Positions 25,099 to 34,767 of a stretch of DNA of 64,000 nt are shown here, piece after piece. The position numbers were made by a program, and so were the translations under genes. The notes beneath the pieces were generated by a model that was given only the letters and a program-made list of their open reading frames with translations, did no database searches and was not told the origin of the DNA. The number at the start of each line of letters is the position of its first letter. Positions within the stretch are counted from its first letter, which is position 1. This stretch comes from Gelidibacter algens (GTDB lineage Bacteria; Bacteroidota; Bacteroidia; Flavobacteriales; Flavobacteriaceae), in NCBI RefSeq assembly GCF_001678675.1, contig NZ_LZRN01000002.1, forward strand, positions 144,658-208,657. The letters run 5' to 3'.

Positions 25099-27438
25099 TT
25101 ATAATTCTTCTCTAAAAAAGATGGCGTTCATCATCAGTTTATTGGTGCCAAACCAAAATGCTCTAAAGTTGGTATTGTCTGTAAATGCAACCACTTTTCC
25201 ACGTTTCATACGTTGCATTTGGTAAGGGACGCTCAACGCCAGACTATCTAAATTTGATTTGGAAATATATCCACTCAATAAGGGGTTTTTTGTGTATTGA
25301 ATGGGGTTGTTATAACTCTGTTTGTCAGGATTTATAAATAGGGTAGAACCTCTAAATAGTGGAAGTTTGTCATTTTTATATCCAAAATTGATAGGATGTG
25401 AACGGTCCAGTTTCGCTTCAAAAATAGCACCACCAATCACTTGGGCACCATTGTAATCACTGCGTTGCCCATAAGTTACATTTTTGGCGATACGTTCGGA
25501 TTTTTTAATGTCTAATTTCATGAATTTGTTGGTGTTCAACCAACGTACTGCGCTTTCAAAACCAATGAGTGTACCACCATTTTCAACCCACTTTCTTAAG
25601 GTTTCAGCAGCGCTTTTACTGAGGCTACCACTTGGCAAGATGATGGTGTTGTAGCGGCTTAAATCTGCACGCTCTAAATTGTCAGTATCTAATTTTGTCA
25701 AGGTCATATCATAGCGTTGGTCAAGTAAATGCCAGATTTCTCCAGCGTCATAAGGCGACACACCACTGCCCACAATTAATGCTATTTTTGGTTGTGTCAA
25801 TGCTCTAAATTGATTGCTACCCAAGTCGATACCTTTTGTTAAACCTGTAGAAACCGCATCTATTTGCACATGTCCTTCTTTGGCCAGTTCATTCAAAAAG
25901 TTGTAGAGTTCATCGGCATCTTTAGATTGGTTTTGAACGGGAACCAATATGGTGCCATAATCATAATCCTTACCATTAGCGCCAAATTGCTCCATGGCAA
26001 CTTTTGCACGTAAATCACTTTTAAGAATTTGATTAAGCACTTTTGGAGTGTAATACTCATGCCATTCCATCAAATAGGCATAATTGCTTTTTGCAGATAC
26101 TTGTCCAGGTTTCATTTTCAAATCCGTTACCTCTGCACCCATATTTGAGGAGGCCGCGCCTTCAACATAATCTAAATTGAAAGCCAATGGGAAGGTCCAG
26201 GCAGATACATCATAAAACAAACTGTCTTCAAATGTCGTGCGCTTTTCAAACATCGCATTGATCAATCGCGTGTTTTTTTGATTTTTTGGGATGACGTAGC
26301 TATAACCTTTCTTGAATTTTTTGCCATCGATGGTCACGTCACGCATGTTTTTCGCAGCTTCCAATGTTGATAAAGCTGCTGTAAATTGATTGCGGATGGT
26401 AAATGGAAAGGTCAAAAGGCCGTTTTCACTTTCCTGAACATGGCCTCTAGAACTGGCTTGTTCAAAAAGAATACCGATACCGCCGTTAATATCAGGAAAC
26501 GTGGATCCTTTTCCATAGTAGAAATCGTCAAAACTCTCTTCAGTGTAGTAGAAAGATCCAATCTTATCTAAGGCTTCAGCATGGAAATTTCCAATACGCC
26601 TGGTCAGTTCTTGGTTCAATTTTGGTGTTAGTGGATGCGTCCTGCTCGGGATTCCGGGTTGGAAAAAGAAGGTAGAATTAGTCCCCATTTCATGATGGTC
26701 TGTAAGGATGTTTGGCAACCATTTGTGAAAGGTTTCCAATCTTGCTCTTGATTCTGGCAATTGCACTGGCAACCAGTCTCTGTTCATATCAAACCAATAA
26801 TGGTTGCTTCTCCCTCCAGGCCACACTTCAGAATATTCGCGGTCATTTGGGTCTGGATTTAAATTTTTGCTTTTGTTGGAATTTGCCCAATACGCAAAGC
26901 GTTGCAAGCCGTCAGGGTTGAATGAGGGATCAAAAAGAATCACCATATCATCCAGCATCTCTTTCACATCATTGCTTTCTGCGGCAGCAAGATAATAGGC
27001 CACCAAAAGTGCTGCGTTGGAGCCACTTGCTTCGTTTCCATGAATGGAAAAGCCTTGGTTGACCACAATTGGCATATTGCTGGTGGTTACCGAAGCATTG
27101 TCTTCAGTGGCCGCAATATGTTGCTGACGGATGGCGTCAATATTTTGATGGTTTTTTGGAGAGGTAATGGTAAGCAAAATCAACGGCCTGCCTTCATACG
27201 TCATGCCTCTGTTTTCTAGCGTGATTCTTTCTGAGCTCTCAGCCAGTGCTTTCATGTATTCCACAAGTTTGTCGTGGGTAATATGCCATTCACCAACCTC
27301 ATGGCCTATGACTGATTGTGGTGTTGGAATGGCCTTATTGTAACTTGTGCTTTGCGGTAAATAATACGATAAATCCGTTTGTTTTTGGCCAAAAATGAAA
27401 CACGACGATAAAAGAATGATAGTATACAAAAATTTCAT
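25099..27438 (-). CDS. Secreted M14 zinc carboxypeptidase with GATase-like C-terminal domain
   Basis: 779 residues, signal peptide at about 1-17. The M14 domain (about 50-350) shows the first zinc pair in IHGNEASG (H133, E136), a DMNRDW segment (217-222) with the substrate-binding Arg, and the third ligand in TDHHEMG (H248 or H249). A second domain near 550-650 (LIVGSGVSPYDAGEIW... ILPSGSLSKSAAETL) looks like a class I glutamine-amidotransferase/DJ-1 fold often fused to this M14 group. Likely trims peptides in the periplasm. Convergent with csaA. Confidence 0.92.
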   Translation of the reverse strand: MKFLYTIILLSSCFIFGQKQTDLSYYLPQSTSYNKAIPTPQSVIGHEVGEWHITHDKLVEYMKALAESSERITLENRGMTYEGRPLILLTITSPKNHQNIDAIRQQHIAATEDNASVTTSNMPIVVNQGFSIHGNEASGSNAALLVAYYLAAAESNDVKEMLDDMVILFDPSFNPDGLQRFAYWANSNKSKNLNPDPNDREYSEVWPGGRSNHYWFDMNRDWLPVQLPESRARLETFHKWLPNILTDHHEMGTNSTFFFQPGIPSRTHPLTPKLNQELTRRIGNFHAEALDKIGSFYYTEESFDDFYYGKGSTFPDINGGIGILFEQASSRGHVQESENGLLTFPFTIRNQFTAALSTLEAAKNMRDVTIDGKKFKKGYSYVIPKNQKNTRLINAMFEKRTTFEDSLFYDVSAWTFPLAFNLDYVEGAASSNMGAEVTDLKMKPGQVSAKSNYAYLMEWHEYYTPKVLNQILKSDLRAKVAMEQFGANGKDYDYGTILVPVQNQSKDADELYNFLNELAKEGHVQIDAVSTGLTKGIDLGSNQFRALTQPKIALIVGSGVSPYDAGEIWHLLDQRYDMTLTKLDTDNLERADLSRYNTIILPSGSLSKSAAETLRKWVENGGTLIGFESAVRWLNTNKFMKLDIKKSERIAKNVTYGQRSDYNGAQVIGGAIFEAKLDRSHPINFGYKNDKLPLFRGSTLFINPDKQSYNNPIQYTKNPLLSGYISKSNLDSLALSVPYQMQRMKRGKVVAFTDNTNFRAFWFGTNKLMMNAIFFREEL

Positions 27439-27490
27439 AAGCGTTTAATATAAAAATTTCATAGGTTTAGTTAACGTTTAAATATAAAAA

Positions 27491-27518
27491 ACCGCTACAG
27501 AATGTACCGGTTTTTGGT
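27491..27518 (-). terminator. Intrinsic terminator of the PUR gene
   Basis: On the minus strand, ACCGGTAC pairs with GTAGCGGT (one mismatch) and is followed by six Ts, 23 bases after the stop. Confidence 0.65.
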
Positions 27519-27541
27519 AATATTTTTTATGTGTTTTCAGA

Positions 27542-27931
27542 TTAGATATCCTCAAAGTTAATATCAGTAAAGCTTTCAGCTGATTTAACTGGCTCAGAAT
27601 TTGAGTTGTGGTCTTCAGAATCAAAATCGTCTTTTTTGAAATCTTTTTGATGACGTTCGCTGATCACTTCATCACCTTTTTCATTGACAACATAATCTGT
27701 CATTTCCTTTAAAATCTCATTGAATTCGCTGAAATCTTCTTTGTAAAGATAAATTTTATGTTTCTTGTAGTGAAAAGAACCATCGTCATTAGTGAATTTT
27801 TTACTTTCTGTGATAGTAAGGTAATAGTCTTCAGCTTTTGTGGCCCTAACGTCAAAAAAATAGGTTCTTCTTCCTGCGCGTAATACTTTAGAGAATATTT
27901 CCTCTTTCTCCATCATTCCGTGATCACTCAT
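27542..27931 (-). CDS. PUR-alpha-like nucleic-acid-binding protein (DUF3276)
   Basis: 129 residues. IFSKVLRAGRRTYFFDVRATKAEDYYLTITESKK followed by YKKHKIYLYKEDFSEF is the bacterial PUR domain (formerly DUF3276), a small dimeric Whirly-like fold that binds single-stranded DNA or RNA. The C-terminal 40 residues are acidic and disordered. It sits alone between a peptidase gene and an ABC exporter gene with a terminator after it. Its role in Bacteroidota is not known. Confidence 0.9.
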   Translation of the reverse strand: MSDHGMMEKEEIFSKVLRAGRRTYFFDVRATKAEDYYLTITESKKFTNDDGSFHYKKHKIYLYKEDFSEFNEILKEMTDYVVNEKGDEVISERHQKDFKKDDFDSEDHNSNSEPVKSAESFTDINFEDI

Positions 27932-28170
27932 ATATTTTTATTTTAATTAGTAACAGTTTACGTACCAAAAATCTAAAAAAAAAGAATAGTAACCAACAAT
28001 TTCTGTTATTTCTTTTAACTAACTGATAAGAATCTTCTTGCAACTCATTAAGAATGGCTAGTTATTTGGGATGATTTTTGGTGATACTGGCAAGTGAATT
28101 GGTCTATCCTTGAGCAGTGCTTATCGCATATGCCGAATTTGATGTTTAAACCATCAAAATTTGGAAGACC
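27932..28170. other. Intergenic region, nothing recognised
   Basis: AT-rich DNA between the PUR gene and the ABC exporter. No gene, hairpin terminator or clear promoter is visible to me. Confidence 0.5.
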
Positions 28171-29925
28171 CTATTCGTTTTGTGTAAGTTGTTTGATATA
28201 GAGTTCATTGTAATAGCCATCCGCACCAATGAGAGTATCGTGGGCACCTGTTTGTATGATCTTACCTTGGTCAAGTACAATAATTTTGTCGGCACTTTTA
28301 GCCGAAGACACCCTATGGCTCACAATAATAGTCGTTTTGCCTTTAGTAATGGTTTTAAGGTTGTTCAATATTTTTTCTTCGGTCTCAGTGTCAACGGCAG
28401 ATAAACAATCGTCAAACAACAAAATTTGTGGCGCTTTAATGATAGCCCTTGCAATGGAAATACGCTGTTTTTGACCGCCAGAAAGCGTCATGCCCCGTTC
28501 GCCCAAAACAGTATCATAACCTTTGGTAAACCCTTTGATGTTTTTATGGACATCGGCATTTTTTGCGGCATTGATCACTTCTTCTTCAGTAGCGTCTTCC
28601 TTGCCAAACATGATGTTGTTTTTTATGGAATCTGAAAACAAAAAGGCATCTTGAGGCACATAACCAAGATGATCCCTCAAACTTATTAAATTCAAATTTT
28701 CTATAGGCGTCCCATCAATTTTAATCTCACCTGATGTCACATCGTATAAGCGTCCTATAAGATCTAGTATGGTCGATTTGCCAGAACCTGTTTTGCCAAT
28801 AATTGCCAATGTCTCACCTCTATTGAGTTTGAAACTTACATTTTTCAAGGCTTGAATATTGGTGTCAGGGTAGGTGAAGGACACGTTTATAAATTCAATG
28901 TTACCTTCAATATGGGAAGGTTCAGTAACATTGTTTTTTATAGTTGGTTCCTGTTTTAAAAATTCGTTGATCCTTTTTTGGGAAGCTTCTGCCTGTTGTA
29001 TTACAGAAGTTACCCACCCTACAGTGGCTACAGGCCATGTTAAGAGGTTGACATAGATGATGAATTTTGCAATCACCCCCAAACTTTCAATTTCACCATT
29101 TATATATTGTTTACCGCCTATATAGATCACGATGATGTTGCTTAAACCAATTAAGAAGATCATCAGTGGGAAAAATAGGGCTTGGATTTTAACCAAGTCA
29201 ATATTTTTTTGTCTGCTTTCTGCAGAAAGTTTATCAAAATCAGCATTGGTGCCACCTTCAATTCCATAAGACTTGATAACGCTAATACCACTAAAAGTTT
29301 CCTGCGTAAATGTAGAAAGTTTGGAAAGCCATTGCTGAACTATGGTACTTCGCTTATGAATAGATTTGCTTAAAATATAGATAAAATAGGAAAGGATGGG
29401 TAATGGGATAATAGTGTACAAGGTCAGTGTAGGCGCGGAATTGAACATTAAAATAAGCGCAATTACAAACAGTGTTACAGTATTGATACTATACATGAGG
29501 GCAGGGCCTGCGTATTCCCTCACTTTTCCTACATCTTCACTGATACGGCTCATCAAATCTCCGGTTCGGTTAGATTTGTAAAAATCTAAGGACAAGCGTT
29601 GGTATTGTTGATACACTTCGTTTTTGAGATCATACTCTATCTGTCGAGACACATAAATAATGGTCTGCCGCATCAAAAAGGTAAACACCCCACCTATAAC
29701 TGCAGCACCAACAATATAAAGGACATTTATAAGCAATTTACTCTTGACCACATCTAGGTCTGTAGTGACACCTTTTCTGTAATTGTCAATAACATCTACT
29801 GAATTACCAACTAATTCTGGCGTAAAAAGGAGAAAAATCCTTGCGACAATCGTAATTAAAACTCCTGCCAATAACTTATATCTGTACTTGTAAAAATATT
29901 TATTAACGTGCTGTAACTCTCTCAT
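28171..29925 (-). CDS. ABC exporter, fused permease and ATPase (MdlB-like)
   Basis: 584 residues: six transmembrane helices (about 15-310) and a nucleotide-binding domain (about 340-580). Walker A GKTGSGKST (376-384), signature LSGGQKQRISIARAI (about 478-492), Walker B ILLFDDCLSAVD (about 500-511). The position after the Walker B Asp is Asp and not the usual catalytic Glu, as in many MdlA/MdlB half-transporters, which often act as heterodimers with one weak site. No partner half-transporter is adjacent. Export of lipid or drug-like substrate is inferred from family only. Confidence 0.92.
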   Translation of the reverse strand: MRELQHVNKYFYKYRYKLLAGVLITIVARIFLLFTPELVGNSVDVIDNYRKGVTTDLDVVKSKLLINVLYIVGAAVIGGVFTFLMRQTIIYVSRQIEYDLKNEVYQQYQRLSLDFYKSNRTGDLMSRISEDVGKVREYAGPALMYSINTVTLFVIALILMFNSAPTLTLYTIIPLPILSYFIYILSKSIHKRSTIVQQWLSKLSTFTQETFSGISVIKSYGIEGGTNADFDKLSAESRQKNIDLVKIQALFFPLMIFLIGLSNIIVIYIGGKQYINGEIESLGVIAKFIIYVNLLTWPVATVGWVTSVIQQAEASQKRINEFLKQEPTIKNNVTEPSHIEGNIEFINVSFTYPDTNIQALKNVSFKLNRGETLAIIGKTGSGKSTILDLIGRLYDVTSGEIKIDGTPIENLNLISLRDHLGYVPQDAFLFSDSIKNNIMFGKEDATEEEVINAAKNADVHKNIKGFTKGYDTVLGERGMTLSGGQKQRISIARAIIKAPQILLFDDCLSAVDTETEEKILNNLKTITKGKTTIIVSHRVSSAKSADKIIVLDQGKIIQTGAHDTLIGADGYYNELYIKQLTQNE

Positions 29926-29975
29926 TTATAATAGTGGGCCGTTTTTGAATTGACGATTTGATAATTTAGCGACTA

Positions 29976-30011
29976 TATTTTTGCTCATACTTTAATATTG
30001 CTCTATTTTTG
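29976..30011 (+). promoter_or_regulatory. Tandem promoter elements for the amino-acid dehydrogenase gene
   Basis: Two TATTTTTG -7 elements at 29976-29983 and 30004-30011. The second has TTG at 29981-29983 with a 20-base spacer. The first has a TTG at 29950-29952 (23 bases). This is the Bacteroidota promoter pattern, doubled. Confidence 0.65.
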
Positions 30012-30059
30012 AGCCTAATTTTTAGATAATCTAAAAAACGTTGAAATAATTTTAATGAT

Positions 30060-31160
30060 ATGAATTCAAAAGTTATTAGTGGTAAAGAACTTTCAAAGGC
30101 AGATCCTGTTTTTGGACAACTTTCTTTTGATGATCACGAGCAAATTGTTTTTTGCAATGACAAAGATACTGGTTTAAAGGCAATAATTGGCATTCATAAT
30201 ACGGTTTTAGGACCGGCCTTAGGTGGTACAAGAATGTGGAATTACGCCAATGAATGGGAAGCTTTGAATGATGTGTTGCGACTTTCTCGTGGCATGACCT
30301 TCAAAGCGGCAATTACAGGCTTAAATTTAGGAGGTGGCAAAGCTGTTATCATAGGCGATGCCAAGACTCAAAAGACACCTGAATTGATGCGCAAATTTGG
30401 TGAGTTTGTGCACTCTTTGAGTGGAAAGTATATTACCGCGGAAGATGTAGGTATGACTACTGAAGATATGGATACGGTAAGAGAAGTGACCCCTTATGTT
30501 ACGGGAATCTCTGAAAGTAAAGGTGGTGCGGGTAATCCGTCTCCAATAACTGCGTATGGTGTTTTTATGGGAATGAAAGCTGCTGCAAAATTTAAATTTG
30601 GATCTGATGTTTTGGAAGATAAATCGGTATTCGTCCAAGGTATCGGAAATGTTGGAGAAGCTTTAGTGGAGCATTTGGTTAATGAAGGTGCGAAAGTAAC
30701 CATTACTGATCTTAGCCAAGAACGTTTGGAGAGCGTGAGAAGCAAATATGGCGTTTCCATTTATACTGGAAAGGATTTATATAGTGAAGCCATGGACATT
30801 TATGCACCTTGTGCACTTGGCGCTACAATAAATGATGACAGCATTTATAGATTGAAAGCCAAAATCATCGCTGGCGCAGCTAACAATCAGTTGGCTGAGG
30901 ATAGACATGGGGTGATGTTGCAGGAAAGAGGCATTGTTTATGCGCCAGATTTCTTGATCAACGCCGGAGGCATCATTAATGTGTATGCGGAACTTGAAAA
31001 CTATGATAGACAGGAAATTATACGTAAAACAGAAAATATTTACAATACGACTTTGGAAATTCTGCAACGCTCCGAGGCAAATGACGTGACTCCTAATGTA
31101 GCTGCGGTTAATACAGCCAAAGAACGAATCGCAAAACGAAAGAGCGAACATTCAAAATAA
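30060..31160 (+). CDS. Leucine/valine/phenylalanine dehydrogenase
   Basis: 366 residues. The N-terminal catalytic domain has GLNLGGGKAVIIG and the lysines K82 and K94 that correspond to the substrate and catalytic lysines of leucine dehydrogenase. The C-terminal Rossmann domain starts with FVQGIGNVGEAL (about 189-200). The enzyme oxidatively deaminates branched-chain amino acids to keto acids with NAD. Length and the GPALGGTRMW segment (51-60) fit leucine rather than glutamate dehydrogenase. Exact amino-acid preference is uncertain. Confidence 0.9.
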   Translation: MNSKVISGKELSKADPVFGQLSFDDHEQIVFCNDKDTGLKAIIGIHNTVLGPALGGTRMWNYANEWEALNDVLRLSRGMTFKAAITGLNLGGGKAVIIGDAKTQKTPELMRKFGEFVHSLSGKYITAEDVGMTTEDMDTVREVTPYVTGISESKGGAGNPSPITAYGVFMGMKAAAKFKFGSDVLEDKSVFVQGIGNVGEALVEHLVNEGAKVTITDLSQERLESVRSKYGVSIYTGKDLYSEAMDIYAPCALGATINDDSIYRLKAKIIAGAANNQLAEDRHGVMLQERGIVYAPDFLINAGGIINVYAELENYDRQEIIRKTENIYNTTLEILQRSEANDVTPNVAAVNTAKERIAKRKSEHSK

Positions 31161-31185
31161 GAGCAATATATCTTACGATATTGTT

Positions 31186-31213
31186 TTGAAGTTATAAATT
31201 AATACTATTTTTG
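31186..31213 (+). promoter_or_regulatory. Promoter upstream of nusB
   Basis: TTG at 31186-31188, 17-base spacer, TATTTTTG at 31206-31213. It lies directly before an intrinsic terminator, so initiation would fall inside the 5' arm of that hairpin. Confidence 0.65.
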
Positions 31214-31215
31214 CA

Positions 31216-31250
31216 AGGCGAAAAGTCAATGACACTTTTCGCCTTTTTTA
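31216..31250 (+). terminator. Intrinsic terminator between the dehydrogenase gene and nusB
   Basis: Perfect 11-bp stem AGGCGAAAAGT (31216-31226) with ACTTTTCGCCT (31234-31244) followed by a T-run. It ends the dehydrogenase transcript but lies between the nusB promoter candidate and nusB. Confidence 0.85.
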
Positions 31251-31269
31251 ATTTAATAAGTTCTTACAA

Positions 31270-32214
31270 ATGCTAAACAGAAGACATATTCGTATAAAAG
31301 TGATGCAAACCCTTTATGCGTTTGATGGTGGAGAAAGTGATGATTTCAAAAAAGACGAGAGATTCCTGCTTCAAAGTCTTGATCACATGTATGATTTGCA
31401 TCTTTTGATGCTCTCGCTTTTAATTGAAGTACAAAAGCGCGCAGAAGATTATCAGGAAAAATCCCAACGGAAAATTTTAGCAACACAAGAAGAAAAAAAT
31501 CCCAACAAAAAGTTTATAAATAATCAAGTTTTACAAATCTTAAGAGAAGACAGAGCACTTCAAATTGAGATTGAAAATCGTAAAATGGATTATTGGTACC
31601 TAGATTTTGAATATGTCGACATTATTTTTAAGAGCATTTTAGAGAGTACACTTTATAAGGATTATATGACGAATACGGTTTCTGACTTTAAAGAAGATAA
31701 ACACTTTATTATGGATGTGTTTAGTGAAATCATTGCGCCAAATGAGAAGCTTTATGACTATATTGAAGACAAGAAACTAACCTGGTTGGATGATTTGCCA
31801 GTAGTCAACACCGGTATTTTGAAATTGCTCCGTAAATTAAAGAAAGAAAACAAAGCCAATTATTTTACGCCAAAACTTTTTAAGGATACTGAAGACAAGG
31901 AGTTTGCGACTACGTTGTTCAAAAAATCCGTACTAAATAAGTCAAAATTCAATCAAGAGGTGGCAGCTAAAACGACAAATTGGGATGCTGACCGTATTGC
32001 AAGTTTGGACGCAATTTTACTTCAGATGGCAATTTGTGAATTTCAAAAATTCCCATCCATACCAGTAAAGGTAACCATTAACGAGTATATTGATATTGCA
32101 AAAGAATACTCGACACCTAAAAGCAGTTTCTTTATTAATGGAATTTTGGACAAAATAGTTAAGGAATATAAAGAAAACGGCGAATTAAATAAAATAGGAC
32201 GAGGGTTGATGTAA
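31270..32214 (+). CDS. nusB: Transcription antitermination factor NusB (long Bacteroidota form)
   Basis: 314 residues, about twice the length of E. coli NusB. The N-terminus MLNRRHIRIKVMQTLYAFD matches the RR-x-AR start of NusB, and the canonical helical core is completed in the C-terminal part, ending IAICEFxxFPSIPVKVTINEYIDIAKEYSTPKSSFFINGILDKI (about 255-300). The long inserted middle is normal for Bacteroidota. NusB with NusE binds boxA RNA to prevent premature termination in rRNA operons. It is followed by DUF1573 and yajC genes. Confidence 0.95.
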   Translation: MLNRRHIRIKVMQTLYAFDGGESDDFKKDERFLLQSLDHMYDLHLLMLSLLIEVQKRAEDYQEKSQRKILATQEEKNPNKKFINNQVLQILREDRALQIEIENRKMDYWYLDFEYVDIIFKSILESTLYKDYMTNTVSDFKEDKHFIMDVFSEIIAPNEKLYDYIEDKKLTWLDDLPVVNTGILKLLRKLKKENKANYFTPKLFKDTEDKEFATTLFKKSVLNKSKFNQEVAAKTTNWDADRIASLDAILLQMAICEFQKFPSIPVKVTINEYIDIAKEYSTPKSSFFINGILDKIVKEYKENGELNKIGRGLM

Positions 32215-32236
32215 TAAGAAATTATCGCTATTTTTG
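32206..32236 (+). promoter_or_regulatory. Promoter of the DUF1573-yajC pair
   Basis: TTG at 32206-32208 (inside the end of nusB), 20-base spacer, TATTTTTG at 32229-32236, 49 bases before the start codon. Confidence 0.65.
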
Positions 32237-32284
32237 CATTCTCAAATCTATTAATAACTGTACAAATAACTAAAAAAAAATACT

Positions 32285-32839
32285 ATGAAAAAAATAATGT
32301 TAGGTGTTAGTGCACTATGTATGGTAGCATTTATGTCCTGTAAGGAGGATGCTACAGCAAAAATAAAATCAGAAAATGTTGCAGAAGCTGCACAAAGAGA
32401 TGCCAATTCAGGAAACGCTGCGGCCATTGATTTCAATGAGACTGAGCATGACTTTGGAACAATAAAAAGTGGGACGCCTGTATCGACTATTTTCAAATAC
32501 AAAAATACAGGGAGCTCTCCATTGATAGTGAGTGACATTAAAAGTACTTGTGGATGCACTGTGCCTTCAGATTGGACAAGACAAGTTGCTCCAGGAGAAA
32601 CAGGTCAATTTAAAGTAGAGTTTGATGGCAAAGGAAATGGCGTTGTTACCAAATCAATTACCATGACCACCAATACTGAAAAGGGTGCCGAGACTGTTAG
32701 AATCAAAGCTATGATAGAAGGCGGTCCTAATGCTCAAGCGCCCGTTATGGATGCGTCAGGAGCACAATCAATAATGCAACAACAACCCGCTCGAAAATCG
32801 AGCACACAACCTGGTCACGAAGGCCATAACCACGATTAA
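32285..32839 (+). CDS. DUF1573 domain lipoprotein
   Basis: 184 residues. Lipobox MVAFMSC near residue 19. The DUF1573 domain (about 50-145) shows FGTIKSGTPVSTIFKYKNTGSSPLIV and the STCGCTVPSDW motif with paired cysteines, an Ig-like fold. The tail is Gln/Ser-rich and ends in GHEGHNHD. It has its own promoter and is followed by yajC after 28 bases. DUF1573 proteins are common exported proteins of Bacteroidota with no proven function. Confidence 0.88.
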   Translation: MKKIMLGVSALCMVAFMSCKEDATAKIKSENVAEAAQRDANSGNAAAIDFNETEHDFGTIKSGTPVSTIFKYKNTGSSPLIVSDIKSTCGCTVPSDWTRQVAPGETGQFKVEFDGKGNGVVTKSITMTTNTEKGAETVRIKAMIEGGPNAQAPVMDASGAQSIMQQQPARKSSTQPGHEGHNHD

Positions 32840-32867
32840 CATAACCACGAATAATAATTAAGAATAA

Positions 32868-33179
32868 ATGGAAGGAATAAGTTCGTTTTTACCTTTTATC
32901 GCCATGTTTGCTGTAGTGTATTTCTTTATGATTGCACCACAAATGAAACGCGCTAAAAAGGAAAAGAAATTTGCAAGTGAATTAAAGAGAGGTGACAAAG
33001 TTATTACCAAAAGCGGAATGCACGGTAAAATAGTTGACCTAAATGATAAAGATAGCAGCTGTGTTATTGAAACCTTGGCAGGAAAAATCAAGTTTGATCG
33101 TTCTGCCATTTCAATGGAGATGAGTAGCAAACTCAACGTTGATCCTGCAACTACTGCAACAACCACAACAACAAAATAA
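32868..33179 (+). CDS. yajC: Preprotein translocase subunit YajC
   Basis: 103 residues. One transmembrane helix (about 5-24) ending FMIAPQMKRAKKEKKF, then a compact domain with LKRGDKVITKSGMHGKIVDL, the YajC signature. YajC joins SecDF in the Sec accessory complex and helps membrane protein insertion. The C-terminus is a Thr-rich low-complexity tail. A good terminator follows at 33203-33225. Confidence 0.95.
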   Translation: MEGISSFLPFIAMFAVVYFFMIAPQMKRAKKEKKFASELKRGDKVITKSGMHGKIVDLNDKDSSCVIETLAGKIKFDRSAISMEMSSKLNVDPATTATTTTTK

Positions 33180-33202
33180 TTTTTGTTTATAAAATTAGAA
33201 AA

Positions 33203-33225
33203 AGCCACTGCAAAGTGGCTTTTTT
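33203..33225 (+). terminator. Intrinsic terminator of yajC
   Basis: Stem AGCCACT / AGTGGCT with a GCAA loop, then six Ts. Confidence 0.85.
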
Positions 33226-33440
33226 AGTTTTAGCAGTTTTTATTAGTATTCAACCCAATCCATAATTTGCTTCCTAAAGAGATCAGAGAAGCTAGAGTTT
33301 CATTTTCAAATTATCTCCAATTTAGTGCAGCTCATTTATCGTATCATAAAACATTGAATGCTTCAGCAGAATGAGAATTGACATCAAAAACAGTCTTCTA
33401 TAGAATTTATTTCGATAAGTTAATTAGAAATTTACTTTTA

Positions 33441-33527
33441 CTGAACACGGAACACGGAACACTGAACACTGAACACTGAACACTGAACACTGAACACTGA
33501 ACACTGAACACTGAACACTGAACACTG
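33441..33527 (-). repeat. Twelve-unit heptad tandem repeat after pepT
   Basis: On the plus strand CTGAACA is repeated twelve times (ten exact, two CGGAACA). On the gene strand this reads AGTGTTC units starting two bases after the pepT TAG. The longest and most regular of the heptad loci. The 7-bp period cannot keep a reading frame. Confidence 0.95.
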
Positions 33528-33528
33528 C

Positions 33529-34767
33529 CTACTTCTTTAAAGCCACCAACTCAGCAATCTTACAAATCACCGCGGTAGCCTTGATCATACTCTCCACAGG
33601 AACATATTCATAACGACCGTGGAAATTGTGGCCTCCTGCAAAGATATTTGGGCATGGCAAGCCCATATAGCTCAATTGAGAACCATCCGTGCCGCCTCTT
33701 ATAGGTTTGATGATCGGTTTAATGTTGAGCGCCATCATAGCTTCTTCTGCAATGTCAACAATATGCATTACCGGTTCAATCTTTTCCTTCATATTGAAGT
33801 ATTGATCCTTAATTTCAATGGTTACCACTTCTCTCTCGTACTGTGTGTTCAAATCGAAAGTCAATTGGCGCATCGCTTCTTTTCGGGCTTTAAAATGATT
33901 CTCGTCATGATCTCTAATAATATATTTCAAAACCGTTTCTTCAACACTGCCTTGCATGCCTGCCAAATGGAAAAATCCTTGATAATCTTCAGTATGCTCA
34001 GGAGTTTCAAGCATTGGTAAAGAGTTGATAAACTCGGTAGCAATGTACATGGAGTTGATGAGCTTGCCCTTGGCATAACCAGGGTGCACAATCTTTCCTT
34101 TTATTTTTACTGTGGCGCCTGCAGCGTTGAAATTCTCATATTCCAATTCGCCAATTTGGCTACCGTCCATCGTGTAGGCCCATTCGGCGCCAAATTTCTC
34201 GACATCAAATTTATGCGCACCACGACCAATTTCTTCGTCAGGTGTGAATCCAATTCTAATTTCACCATGCTTAATTTCTGGATGCTTGATGAGATACTCC
34301 ATAGCCGATACAATTTCTGTAATTCCCGCTTTATCATCAGCCCCTAAAAGCGTATTACCATCAGTCGTGATCAATGTTTGCCCTTTATACTGTAGCAAAT
34401 CATCAAATAAATCAGGGGACAGGATAATATCTTCTTCAGCATTTAATATAATGTCCTTGCCATCATAATTCTCAATAATTTGAGGTTTGACATTGGCGCC
34501 AGTAAAATCAGGAGAGGTATCAAAATGGGATACAAATCCGATCACAGGAACTTTATGGTCAACATTGCTTGGCAGTGTTGCCATAATGTACGCATTCTGG
34601 TCAATGGAAACTTCTTTCATGCCAATGGCAGTGAGTTCCTTCACAAGTGCATGTGCCAAATTCCATTGTTTTTCGGTACTCGGTGTAGTTTCAGAATTAG
34701 GGTCAGACTCGGTGTCAATAGTGACATAACTTATAAATCTATCAATGATGTGTTGTTTCTCAATCAT
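33529..34767 (-). CDS. pepT: Peptidase T (tripeptide aminopeptidase)
   Basis: 412 residues, normal PepT length. M20 metal ligands visible: H81 and D83 in SHFDTSPD, D144 in GADDKAG, the catalytic/ligand Glu pair at 178-179 in [11 protein letters not shown]201 in YTMDGSQIG, and the last His in GGHNFHG (about 385). PepT is a cytosolic di-zinc enzyme releasing N-terminal residues from tripeptides. It ends right at the heptad repeat and starts with a 534-base gene-free region behind it. Confidence 0.95.
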   Translation of the reverse strand: MIEKQHIIDRFISYVTIDTESDPNSETTPSTEKQWNLAHALVKELTAIGMKEVSIDQNAYIMATLPSNVDHKVPVIGFVSHFDTSPDFTGANVKPQIIENYDGKDIILNAEEDIILSPDLFDDLLQYKGQTLITTDGNTLLGADDKAGITEIVSAMEYLIKHPEIKHGEIRIGFTPDEEIGRGAHKFDVEKFGAEWAYTMDGSQIGELEYENFNAAGATVKIKGKIVHPGYAKGKLINSMYIATEFINSLPMLETPEHTEDYQGFFHLAGMQGSVEETVLKYIIRDHDENHFKARKEAMRQLTFDLNTQYEREVVTIEIKDQYFNMKEKIEPVMHIVDIAEEAMMALNIKPIIKPIRGGTDGSQLSYMGLPCPNIFAGGHNFHGRYEYVPVESMIKATAVICKIAELVALKK

